A stretch of DNA of 64,000 bases from Pseudomonas putida W15Oct28. GTDB taxonomy: Bacteria > Pseudomonadota > Gammaproteobacteria > Pseudomonadales > Pseudomonadaceae. The position numbers and the translations under genes were made by a program. The stretch spans positions 62,001 through 126,000 of the forward strand of contig NZ_JENB01000006.1 in the NCBI RefSeq assembly GCF_000708715.2, in the 5' to 3' direction. Under the pieces are notes generated by a model. The model searched no databases. It saw nothing but the letters and a program-made list of their open reading frames with translations, and was not told the DNA's origin. Of this stretch, positions 8,961 to 16,334 are shown one piece after another; positions within the stretch are counted from its first letter, which is position 1; every line of letters begins with the position of its first letter.

Positions 8961-9971
8961 TCACTTCAGGCTGTCGACTACGGGCGGTCTGTCTACTGCC
9001 GATGCACTCACAACAAATGCATCCCCCTGTTTTCCTTGTAGTCCAAGGTTGTGACCGCTGCTTGGCAATGCGGCCTGCAAGCGCGCGAAAACATCGTCGA
9101 GCATCGCCTGGCGGCGGCGATACATCGCCCGTTTTTTCGCTGGGATGTCGCTTTCTGCCCGTTGCGCCGGGTCCAGCGGCAGGGTGAAGAAATCCGCAAA
9201 ATTCGATGCGCTGGCGCCGTGTTCCTGCCAGATGACGTCATAGTTGGCTGCAAGGTCCTGGCCTTTGTCGCTGCCAAAATACGGATGCCGATGGTGCCGG
9301 CAGTCATCGCTGACCGCGTACAGTTGCGTGACGCCAAGCGTGCGGGCCAGGCACTTCAGCGCTTCGAGCACCAGGCTGCGAGGGCGCAGGCCCTCGAAGT
9401 CCTTGGTCAGGTCGCGGTAGATGGCCAGCGAGGTTTCGCTGTCGATGCCTTTGTGGATGCCCTGCACGGCGCCGATGAACAGGTGCAGCTGACCCTGGCT
9501 GCGGCACAGCGTGAACGCCAGTGAAGCCACGCGCAGGTCGCCCTGGAACAGGTTCAGTACCAACTCGCCTTCGCGTTTGAACCAGATCGGCCGGTCCAGC
9601 ACCAGGCGGCAGCCCGGCGAATGGCTGGACAGATCGCACAGCGTCAGGCTTTCGTCCCGCCCCAGCAGCAACAGCGCCGGAAACTGGCCGGCCAGCACTT
9701 CAAAGTGCGAAGCGACCACCGCCAGGCGCTGCGGGGCTTCCCAGCATTTGCTGAGGTAAGGCCACTGCACGACACCGATGCAGTCCACGCCCAGCCGCTG
9801 CAGACCTTGCTCGCCGAGCGCGGCCGTCATGCGCTGCATGAAACGATTCAGTTCAGGCCATTGCCTGGCAATCTGCCGCGTCAACTTGTACTTGTTGTTC
9901 AACGCCCGCAACGAGTAGCCCGGTTGCAAGGTAAACACGCTTTTCACGAGGGTGCCGAGCATCATGGTCAT
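8961..9971 (-). CDS. VirK/YbjX family protein (DUF535)
   Basis: A 336-residue soluble protein. The C-terminal half carries the VirK/YbjX pattern: FIGAVQGIHKG, then a stretch ending GLRPRSLVLEALKCLAR, then LYAVSDDCRHHRHPYFG and YDVIWQEHGA. Enteric relatives (VirK, YbjX, SomA) are linked to surface traits, envelope stress and peptide resistance, but no biochemical activity is known to me. The gene lies tightly packed between glycosyltransferases (three bases from the preceding GT2 stop, 49 before the next start), so it is probably co-transcribed with the exopolysaccharide genes. A role in modifying or positioning the polymer is an inference only. No signal peptide is visible. Confidence 0.85.
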   Translation of the reverse strand: MTMMLGTLVKSVFTLQPGYSLRALNNKYKLTRQIARQWPELNRFMQRMTAALGEQGLQRLGVDCIGVVQWPYLSKCWEAPQRLAVVASHFEVLAGQFPALLLLGRDESLTLCDLSSHSPGCRLVLDRPIWFKREGELVLNLFQGDLRVASLAFTLCRSQGQLHLFIGAVQGIHKGIDSETSLAIYRDLTKDFEGLRPRSLVLEALKCLARTLGVTQLYAVSDDCRHHRHPYFGSDKGQDLAANYDVIWQEHGASASNFADFFTLPLDPAQRAESDIPAKKRAMYRRRQAMLDDVFARLQAALPSSGHNLGLQGKQGDAFVVSASAVDRPPVVDSLK

Positions 9972-9974
9972 CTC

Positions 9975-10952
9975 TCATTTGTACTCGATCAACGCTGATT
10001 TGCCGGCCGCGAAGCGGTGGCGCAAGAATTTCAGTTGGCCGAGCATTTCCGGGAACTTGCCCAACACCAGGAACACCGCCTGCAGCCAGTTTTCGCGCGC
10101 CGACTTGCCACCGCGGCGAGCCAGGCGCACGGCCTGCAGCGGGTAGATCAACAGCAACAGCAGGCCCCAGCCACCCAGCAGCAGGCAGGCCAGCACGATC
10201 ACCAAGGGTATGCCCAGGCCCCATAACCAGGCGCGGCGCGACTCGCGCAACCAGTGCTGCTCGGGCGGCTGGCCATGCAGGTAGGCCCCTTCTGCATAGG
10301 CATGACCGGCACGCAGGCTGCGCCGCCACCACTGGCTGAAACGGGTCATGGCAGCGTCGTGCAGGGTCATCTCGGCGGCCAGGCGCCAGACCTTCCAGCC
10401 CTTGGCCCGCAAGCGTACGCACAGTTCAGGCTCCTCACCTGCAATCAGCTCGGCGCGAAAGCCTCCGACAGCGGCAAAAGCGTCTGCCCGCATCAGCGCA
10501 TCGCCACCGCACGCCTTGGCTTCACCGATCGGGGTGTCCCATTCCAGGTCGCACAACAGGTTGTACACCGACCGTTCCGGGAAGCGCTCCCGCCGGCGCC
10601 CACACACCACCGCCACCTCGGGGTGGTGGTCGAGAAACACCTGCGCCGTGGCCAGCCAGCGGGCGTCCACCTCGCAATCGCCATCGACAAACTGCACCAG
10701 TTGCATCGAAGGCAGTGCCTGCTGCAAGGCGCTGAAGCCTTCGTTGCGCGCACGCGCGGCGGTGAACGGGATGGCCATGTCCAGCGCCAACAACTCCACC
10801 CCCAGGCTGCGGGCTAGCTGCAGCGAACCGTCGGTGGAGCCCGAGTCGACATACACGACCTTGCCCGCACCGTGTACCAGCGAACGCAGGCAGCGCTCCA
10901 GGCGCGGGCCCTCGTTGCGGCCAATGACCACCACACCGATTGCTGTCGCCAT
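9975..10952 (-). CDS. Glycosyltransferase family 2
   Basis: A 325-residue GT2 protein. The start MATAIGVVVIGRNEG at 10952 is the family N-terminus; the open frame upstream overlaps the preceding acetyltransferase gene and carries no motif. Marks are VVYVDSGSTDGSLQLA, the VDGDCEVD metal site, FRAELIAGEEPELCVRLRAKGW, and two C-terminal membrane spans near residues 230-275. This layout is seen in GT2 enzymes that add a side or main-chain sugar at the inner membrane face. Five bases separate it from the CysE-like gene. Donor sugar unknown. Confidence 0.9.
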   Translation of the reverse strand: MATAIGVVVIGRNEGPRLERCLRSLVHGAGKVVYVDSGSTDGSLQLARSLGVELLALDMAIPFTAARARNEGFSALQQALPSMQLVQFVDGDCEVDARWLATAQVFLDHHPEVAVVCGRRRERFPERSVYNLLCDLEWDTPIGEAKACGGDALMRADAFAAVGGFRAELIAGEEPELCVRLRAKGWKVWRLAAEMTLHDAAMTRFSQWWRRSLRAGHAYAEGAYLHGQPPEQHWLRESRRAWLWGLGIPLVIVLACLLLGGWGLLLLLIYPLQAVRLARRGGKSARENWLQAVFLVLGKFPEMLGQLKFLRHRFAAGKSALIEYK

Positions 10953-10957
10953 GGGCC

Positions 10958-11482
10958 TCACTCGACGGGCGCCGTTGCGGCTGGCTGCCGGGCCTTGATG
11001 GTGGCCGGCACCCCTACCGCCAGGCAATTGTCCGGCACATCCACCAGCACCACGGCATTGGCGCCGATGATCACGTTGTTGCCAATGCGGATGCTGCCCA
11101 GCACCTTGGCGCCGGTACCGATATCGACGTTGTTGCCAAACACCGGGGCAATCGGCTCGTCGACATTCTTCAGGCCCACCACCACACCGTTGCGGATGCG
11201 GCAGTCATCGCCAAACCGGGCATAGCCACTGACGACGATGCCGCCAAAATGGTCGATGACGAAGTTGCGGCCAATCACCACTTCGCACGGCAGTTCGATA
11301 CCGGTGATGATCTGCACGAACTTGAACAGCACCTTGTAGACCAGCGAGAAGAGTTTGCGCAGCAGCGCCGGGCGCACGGTGTAGCGCCAGCGGCCGAAGC
11401 GATACACCAGCAATACCCAGAAACCCTGGGCGCCCCAGTCTCCGCCGTGGGCCCGCAGGTCGGCACGAATATTCTCGAACAT
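10958..11482 (-). CDS. Serine-acetyltransferase-like hexapeptide acyltransferase
   Basis: A 174-residue left-handed beta-helix enzyme. It begins MFENIRADLRAHGGDWGAQG, an N-terminus shared by CysE-like acetyltransferases in polysaccharide clusters, followed by an amphipathic helix and hexapeptide repeats (CEVVIGRNF, GNNVDIGTGAKVLGSIRIG, NNVIIGANAVV). The start at 11482 has an AGGTAGAGCC ribosome site; the frame extends upstream into the previous gene without homology. In this setting it most likely O-acetylates a sugar of the exopolysaccharide rather than serine, since it lacks the long CysE N-terminal domain. That is inference from context. Confidence 0.88.
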   Translation of the reverse strand: MFENIRADLRAHGGDWGAQGFWVLLVYRFGRWRYTVRPALLRKLFSLVYKVLFKFVQIITGIELPCEVVIGRNFVIDHFGGIVVSGYARFGDDCRIRNGVVVGLKNVDEPIAPVFGNNVDIGTGAKVLGSIRIGNNVIIGANAVVLVDVPDNCLAVGVPATIKARQPAATAPVE

Positions 11483-11490
11483 GGCTCTAC

Positions 11491-12447
11491 CTACCTTGTC
11501 GGTTGGCTGGCGTACCGGGTCTTGAACAACAGTGACCAGGTCGCCCGGCAATGACGCCAGCAGGCCTGAATCGCCCCCCAGCCTCGTCGTTTCAACAGCG
11601 CCTTGAGTGCCAGCACCAGGTCGCCCAGGGTGACCAGCAGCATGTGCAGGGCGACCCCTGCCACCCCGTGATGCTTGCGGAAATACAACAGTTCGCTTTC
11701 GATCTGGTAGGACGAGATCTGCCGGCTGGCCGCCTCCAGCTCCGCCACCGACTTGGAGCTTTCGCCCCCAATGTGCACCACCGTGGTATGCGGGTAGAAC
11801 ACCACTTTCCAGCCCGCCTCCTTCACCCGCTTGCAGTGGTCCACCTCTTCGTAATAAAGGAAGTAGCGCGGGTCGAACAGGCCCACCTTGTCCAGCACTT
11901 CACGGCGCACCAGGTAGAAGCAACCCGGCAACCAGTCGCACTCGCGCACCGAAGCGTGGTCCCAGGTCATTTCATCGACCATCTTCAACCCCGGGAAAAA
12001 CCGCCCCAACCCGGTACGCCCGACAAACACGTTGAGCGGTGTCGGGAAGTAGCGGCAACTGGGCTGCAGATCGCCGTCGCGCCCTTCCAGGCGCACCCCC
12101 AGCACGCCGCACTCCGGGTGGGCGTCCATGTAGTCGAGGGTTTTTTGCAGGGAGTCGGCGGCAACGAAGGCATCGGTATTCAGCAGCAAGGCGTACTTGC
12201 CCTGCAGGTGCGCCAGCAACTGGTTATTGGCGCGGCCGAAGCCCACGTTCTGCTTGTTGCTCAGCAGCAATGCCTCGGGGCACACCTGGCCCATGCGCTG
12301 CACCGAGTCATCGCGCGAGGCGTTGTCCACCACCAGGTAACTGGCCAGCCGCTCGCTGTCGGCCCGGCGCAAGGCATCGAACATTGGCTGCAGCAGCCCG
12401 GCGGTATTGAAGTTGACCACCATGACATCCACAGGTTTGCTAGCCAT
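11491..12447 (-). CDS. Glycosyltransferase family 2, rhamnosyltransferase-like
   Basis: A 318-residue GT2 enzyme of the WbbL/RfbF-like group. Marks: MASKPVDVMVVNFNTAGLL, YLVVDNASRDDSV, KYALLLNTDAFV in place of a DxD site, ECDWLPGCFYLVRREVLDKVG, and FLYYEEVDHCKRVKEAGWKV. The YEEVDHCKR/RxxxxG block is the usual acceptor and catalytic-base region of this subgroup. The C-terminus is basic and weakly hydrophobic. It overlaps the upstream acyltransferase gene by eight bases. Rhamnose is only the commonest donor among relatives, not a finding. Confidence 0.9.
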   Translation of the reverse strand: MASKPVDVMVVNFNTAGLLQPMFDALRRADSERLASYLVVDNASRDDSVQRMGQVCPEALLLSNKQNVGFGRANNQLLAHLQGKYALLLNTDAFVAADSLQKTLDYMDAHPECGVLGVRLEGRDGDLQPSCRYFPTPLNVFVGRTGLGRFFPGLKMVDEMTWDHASVRECDWLPGCFYLVRREVLDKVGLFDPRYFLYYEEVDHCKRVKEAGWKVVFYPHTTVVHIGGESSKSVAELEAASRQISSYQIESELLYFRKHHGVAGVALHMLLVTLGDLVLALKALLKRRGWGAIQACWRHCRATWSLLFKTRYASQPTR

Positions 12448-13057
12448 TTTTGCTGTCCCCGAAGAAGTACTGCCGCCTTTGGGCCATCAACTGCGGTTCC
12501 ACGGCCGGGTCGTAGGCGCCATTGCGTTGCTTCACCAGGTCGATCCATGGGTAGGATTCGCAACGAGCCTCGACCCGTTGGATCAACTGTTCGGTGGTAC
12601 AGATGAACACGGCCGGGTTGCCACCATAGACAGTGCCTGGCGGTACGTCCTTGGTCACCACCGCCCCAGCGGCCACGATGGATTCAGGCCCGATGGTCAC
12701 GCGGGGCATCACGATCGCACCATGGCCGATGAAGCAGTTGTCCTTGATGTCGATAAAGCCGACCGAATCGAGGTGCTTGCCGAAGCGGTGCTCGATCAGC
12801 AGTACCACCCCGTCATGACCGATCAGCGTGCAGTCGGACAAGCCTACGCTGTTACCGATGCGAACCAGCGACGGGTCGAGAAACTTGCAGCCCGTATTGA
12901 CGAAGAAGTTGCTGCCGACCGAGTGAAAGTTGCCCCAGCGGGCGAGGTAGGCGCCCCATTCAAGCCCTGAGGGCTTGCAGAACCTCCTGTAGAACGTGCC
13001 GCCTCGCCCGGTTGAATGGGCATAGTGCGCCACTGCCTTGCGTATCCATCCCTTCAT
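12440..13057 (-). CDS. Hexapeptide-repeat acyltransferase (colanic acid/WcaF-like)
   Basis: A 205-residue left-handed beta-helix transferase. The N-terminal helix MKGWIRKAVAHYAHSTGRGG is followed by repeats such as VGSNFFVNTGCKFLDPSLVRIG, DNCFIGHGAIVMPRVTIGP and ESIVAAGAVVTKDVPPGTVYGG, the last being the typical coenzyme-A-binding end. It should O- or N-acylate a sugar nucleotide or lipid-linked sugar. The ATG at 13057 gives a normal N-terminus; the frame runs on to 13156 in non-conserved sequence. It is the second acyltransferase of the block, which suggests a polymer with more than one acyl group. Confidence 0.88.
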   Translation of the reverse strand: MKGWIRKAVAHYAHSTGRGGTFYRRFCKPSGLEWGAYLARWGNFHSVGSNFFVNTGCKFLDPSLVRIGNSVGLSDCTLIGHDGVVLLIEHRFGKHLDSVGFIDIKDNCFIGHGAIVMPRVTIGPESIVAAGAVVTKDVPPGTVYGGNPAVFICTTEQLIQRVEARCESYPWIDLVKQRNGAYDPAVEPQLMAQRRQYFFGDSKNG

Positions 13058-13159
13058 ACTCCCTGGCCTCGCGATCTGAACAATCTGAAGTGTCCTGAGG
13101 CGTTCCGGTCTCGTTCTTTTAGGGCTGACCGCAGCGCACTCACCCATGTACAACATGCA

Positions 13160-14626
13160 TCACGCCACGGCGCCGCTGGCCGCCGTCATCTTGGCATTGA
13201 GGTGGTCGGCCAGCCGTACGGCAAACTGCAACAGCGGCATGGTCGGGTTGGAGGCGCCGCCCTTGGCAAAGATGCTGCTGCCGGCGACGTACAGGTTTTC
13301 GGTACCGAACACCTTGCAATTGGCATCGACAACGCCGAACTGCGGCGAGGCGGCCATCCGCGTGGTGCCCATGTGGTGTGCGTGCGGTGCCATCTTCAGC
13401 GGTACCGACGTGTCATAGACAAAGTCGTTCAGCTTGACGAAACCCAGGTCCATGTCGGCGAATTGCTTGGCCAACTCGCTGCCAATGCACTTGATGGTGT
13501 GCCGGTCGTCGGCGGTCAGCGCCCAGTTGACATTGACCTTGGCCACGCCCAGCGCGTCCTTCTCGTCCAGCAGTGAAATGCGGCTGTGCAGGTTGGGGAA
13601 CTGCTCGATCATGGTGCTGATCACGCCGTCACCGGGGCAACTGAACTTGGCCACGAACGCCACCTTGCTGGCAAAGCCCCAGTCACAGGCCAGGTTTTCG
13701 AGAAAGTGCTTGACCTCGGCAGTGCGTCCATAAGTTTGCACATCGGCCAGCAAGGCAGCCGTGACGTTGCCTTTACCCGCCTTGGACTCGTCGACGAAGG
13801 CATCGGTGGTGTAGTACTGGCGCGGCTCCGGGTCCTCCCCGGACTTGAGGATGAACGTGCCCAAGTCGATGTTCAGGTGCTCCATGAAGCACCCGCCGGT
13901 CAGGCCGTCCTCGCTCACCACGCCCGCTGCCCGCAACGACTCGCTGTTCAGCAGTTGCCGGGCATTCTCGATCGCCCCCGTGGCCAGGATGAATTGCCGG
14001 GCAACCAGACGCTGGTGATTGCGCTCATAGTCGGACAGGATCACGGCGGTCAGGTGCCCGGAAGCCTTGTCGAACTCCAGGTCCACGCAGTTGCAGTTGA
14101 TGAACACGTCCAGGCCCTTGGTCTGCTCCAGTGCGGTGGCGTATTTCTGGGCAAAACGCGTGGGCGGGCTGAGCAGAAAGCGATCTGGCTCGAAATCGCC
14201 ACCATTGAGGCCAGTGTTCATCGCATGAAAGTCCGACCCGGGCGGCAGGTCGACAATGTCCATGGCGGCCGGCAGGTAGCCTTCGATCTCCGAATATGGG
14301 ATCGGCCAGCCCGGCAAGCCACCCGGGGGGGAGATGGTGAAATCGGAGGGGGTGAATGGCCGGCAGCGCCCTGCCCAGTGGTTCGATGTGCCGCCCAGGT
14401 AACGCAGGCGGGTTTCCTCTGCATACAACTCAAGGCCGGTAGAGGCGCAGGCATACAGGCCTTGCGAGTGCGGTGAATACTCACGCCCCCCGCCTTCGGC
14501 GAGCAATACGCTCCAGCCGGCGGCGGCCAGGCGCAGGCCAAGGGTGATCCCGGCCGGCCCTGCACCAATGATGCAGAAGTCATAGTGGTCGCGCAGCGCT
14601 TTGTGCTGCTGATAGTCCTTGATCAT
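13160..14626 (-). CDS. GMC-family FAD oxidoreductase in the exopolysaccharide cluster
   Basis: A 488-residue glucose-methanol-choline type flavoenzyme. The ADP-binding motif IIGAGPAGITLGLRLA is at residues 19-34, the RYLGGTSNHWAGRCRPF block follows near residue 75, and the C-terminal GMC domain has APHAHHMGTTRM with the active-site histidine and ends NPTMPLLQFAVRLADHLN. It has no signal peptide of its own. Its ATG overlaps by four bases the stop of a tiny gene with a twin-arginine leader, an arrangement like gluconate or sorbitol dehydrogenases whose catalytic subunit is exported by a Tat-bearing partner. The likely role is oxidation of a sugar hydroxyl, in cytoplasm or periplasm; substrate unknown. 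Confidence 0.88.
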   Translation of the reverse strand: MIKDYQQHKALRDHYDFCIIGAGPAGITLGLRLAAAGWSVLLAEGGGREYSPHSQGLYACASTGLELYAEETRLRYLGGTSNHWAGRCRPFTPSDFTISPPGGLPGWPIPYSEIEGYLPAAMDIVDLPPGSDFHAMNTGLNGGDFEPDRFLLSPPTRFAQKYATALEQTKGLDVFINCNCVDLEFDKASGHLTAVILSDYERNHQRLVARQFILATGAIENARQLLNSESLRAAGVVSEDGLTGGCFMEHLNIDLGTFILKSGEDPEPRQYYTTDAFVDESKAGKGNVTAALLADVQTYGRTAEVKHFLENLACDWGFASKVAFVAKFSCPGDGVISTMIEQFPNLHSRISLLDEKDALGVAKVNVNWALTADDRHTIKCIGSELAKQFADMDLGFVKLNDFVYDTSVPLKMAPHAHHMGTTRMAASPQFGVVDANCKVFGTENLYVAGSSIFAKGGASNPTMPLLQFAVRLADHLNAKMTAASGAVA

Positions 14627-14817
14627 GCGTGCTCGTTCCGAAAGTAGCGGGACGGCAATACCCAGCCGTTGATCACCACGTACCCGGTTTTTTCGGCAGG
14701 GTTGCCCGCAACAGCCGTTGAAGCGCCGAACACGGCGCTGCCTACGCCCAGCAAGACACAACTCTGGAGAAAGCCTCTACGCCCCAACTGCCCAGAACAA
14801 AAAGTGAGCTTCCCCAT
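14623..14817 (-). CDS. Tat-leader miniprotein coupled to the GMC oxidoreductase
   Basis: A 64-residue protein from the ATG at 14817, which has AGGG nine bases upstream; an ATG at 14838 would add seven residues. It is nearly all export signal: a twin-arginine box LGRRGFLQS at residues 12-20, a hydrophobic core, and a cleavage site after STAVA near residue 37. The mature part would be only 27 residues and includes VINGWVLPSRYF. Its stop overlaps the GMC start by four bases. In GMC and gluconate dehydrogenase systems a small Tat-bearing subunit carries the leaderless flavoprotein across the membrane; the same is inferred here. No family name is known to me. Confidence 0.7.
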   Translation of the reverse strand: MGKLTFCSGQLGRRGFLQSCVLLGVGSAVFGASTAVAGNPAEKTGYVVINGWVLPSRYFRNEHA

Positions 14818-14862
14818 GATTCCGTGCCCTGTCCCCATGAATGTTTCATTCAACCAGGTGTA

Positions 14863-16239
14863 TCACAGCCAGTTGAAAAAGCTTGTCAGCAATGCTCCGC
14901 ACAGTGCCCCGAGGGGCAACATCGGCAACACCACCAGCTCACGCTTGAGGCTGAAGATATCCAGCTTGCAATTCACGTACACGATCAGCACCAGCGTCGG
15001 CACGGTATGCAGGGCAACCCCCCAGATCGCCCAATCCACACCGCCCATCGCCAGCAACAGCGGCAGCAGCCCCCACAGCGAGACCAGGCGGATGATGTTG
15101 TCCATGGCCTGGTATTTGGTCAGGCCCAGCGCAATCCATACCTGATGTGCCAATGTATAGCGCAATGTGAGGAACGACAGCGAGAGAATTGCCAGCATCG
15201 GGCCAGCTTCACTGTAACGTTCGTCGTACATCCAGCCGATCAGCAAAGGGCTGGCGGTCAAAAAACCGCCGCAGATGAACAACACCAGCAGGTCGACCAG
15301 CAGCCGAAAGCGGTGATAAAGCGCCTTCAGGCGTTCCTTGTCGTCGGCCCGGGCCGCTTCGCTGAAGGCCGGTAGCGCCACGGCCCCGACAATTTTCATC
15401 AGCGCCATCTGCACCGCGCCAAGGATCAGCACGGCAATCGAATACACACCCAACTGCGCCGCCGACATACTGGCGCCAAACAGGATACGGTCGCCGTACA
15501 TGGCCAGCACGCCCACCATCGACGACAACAGGATCCAGCGGCCGAACACGATCAGTTCGGTCAGCGCCGTGCGGTCCCAACGCAGGTGGTTATTCGGCCC
15601 CTCGAGGGCGGTATGGCCCAGCACGGTCCAGGCCACGGCCGAAACCAGGCCGGCGATCACCAGCGCCCAGATCGAGTGAGTGAGCAGACCGAGTACCAGC
15701 ATCACCACCAGGCCAGCCAATTGCGACGCCAGGTCTACCAGCACCACGCGCTTTTGTTGGAAAGTTCGTACAGCCACATCTATCTTGGTGGACTGGAAAC
15801 CCCAGATCAGCGCCGACAGCCCGGTAACCGCCAGCACCATTGGCAATACAGGCGCGGCATAAGTGGAGTCTGCCGGCCACAGCTCAGCCAGCTGGGCCAG
15901 CCAGGCGCCGAGGGCCAGCAACAGGGTCAGGCCGAACAACAGGAAGCCGCGAATGATCTGCACGGTCCAGGCGGTATTGAGAAAGTCCGGGTCGTCACCC
16001 CGATGGCTCTGGATGATGTTCTGGCGCAGCCCGACGTCCGACAGCAAATGCAGGAGTACCGAAACGGTGGTGGCGATGACCATCACCCCGAACATTTCCG
16101 GCAGCAGCAGCCGAGCCATGATCAGGTTGCCGCCAAGGCGCATGACCTGTGATGCCACCTGCGATACCAGGTTCCATGACCCGGCCCTCATGGCCCGCTG
16201 GCGCAGGCTTGCGGAGGCTGACACATCAATCGACGGCAT
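14863..16239 (-). CDS. Wzx-type polysaccharide flippase (MATE/MVF superfamily)
   Basis: A 458-residue integral membrane protein with about twelve predicted spans, matching the polysaccharide biosynthesis/RfbX family. The N-terminus RAMRAGSWNLVSQVASQVMRLGGNLIMARLL is the classic first-span pattern, and DVGLRQNIIQS with FLNTAWTVQIIRG follow. It would flip the undecaprenyl-linked repeat unit to the periplasmic face. It is first in the minus-strand block and diverges from the Wzy-like gene, so it sits next to the probable promoter. Length and topology are normal. Confidence 0.92.
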   Translation of the reverse strand: MPSIDVSASASLRQRAMRAGSWNLVSQVASQVMRLGGNLIMARLLLPEMFGVMVIATTVSVLLHLLSDVGLRQNIIQSHRGDDPDFLNTAWTVQIIRGFLLFGLTLLLALGAWLAQLAELWPADSTYAAPVLPMVLAVTGLSALIWGFQSTKIDVAVRTFQQKRVVLVDLASQLAGLVVMLVLGLLTHSIWALVIAGLVSAVAWTVLGHTALEGPNNHLRWDRTALTELIVFGRWILLSSMVGVLAMYGDRILFGASMSAAQLGVYSIAVLILGAVQMALMKIVGAVALPAFSEAARADDKERLKALYHRFRLLVDLLVLFICGGFLTASPLLIGWMYDERYSEAGPMLAILSLSFLTLRYTLAHQVWIALGLTKYQAMDNIIRLVSLWGLLPLLLAMGGVDWAIWGVALHTVPTLVLIVYVNCKLDIFSLKRELVVLPMLPLGALCGALLTSFFNWL

Positions 16240-16334
16240 GACTTCAATCTCTGACTGATTGGCTAAAAGTCACTATAGTTTCAATTAGCCACGATGCTAG
16301 CCGTTGCCCACCGAGGGAAAGGTGTACATAGCCG
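16240..16334. promoter_or_regulatory. Divergent promoter region, flippase versus polymerase
   Basis: These 95 bases must drive both main exopolysaccharide blocks. At the centre is the self-complementary ACTATAGT (16272-16279), giving a TATAGT -10 element in both directions. On the plus strand CTGACT lies 17 bases upstream (4 of 6 to the -35 consensus). The element is framed by inverted arms ggctaa (16261-16266) and ttagcc (16285-16290). The arms could be an operator for a shared regulator. Read by eye only. Confidence 0.5.

Noticed and set aside
7763..9187. 474-codon plus-strand frame across the GT4 gene
   Set aside because: Composition is rich in His, Gln and Ala as expected of an antisense shadow, and it crosses two well-supported genes.
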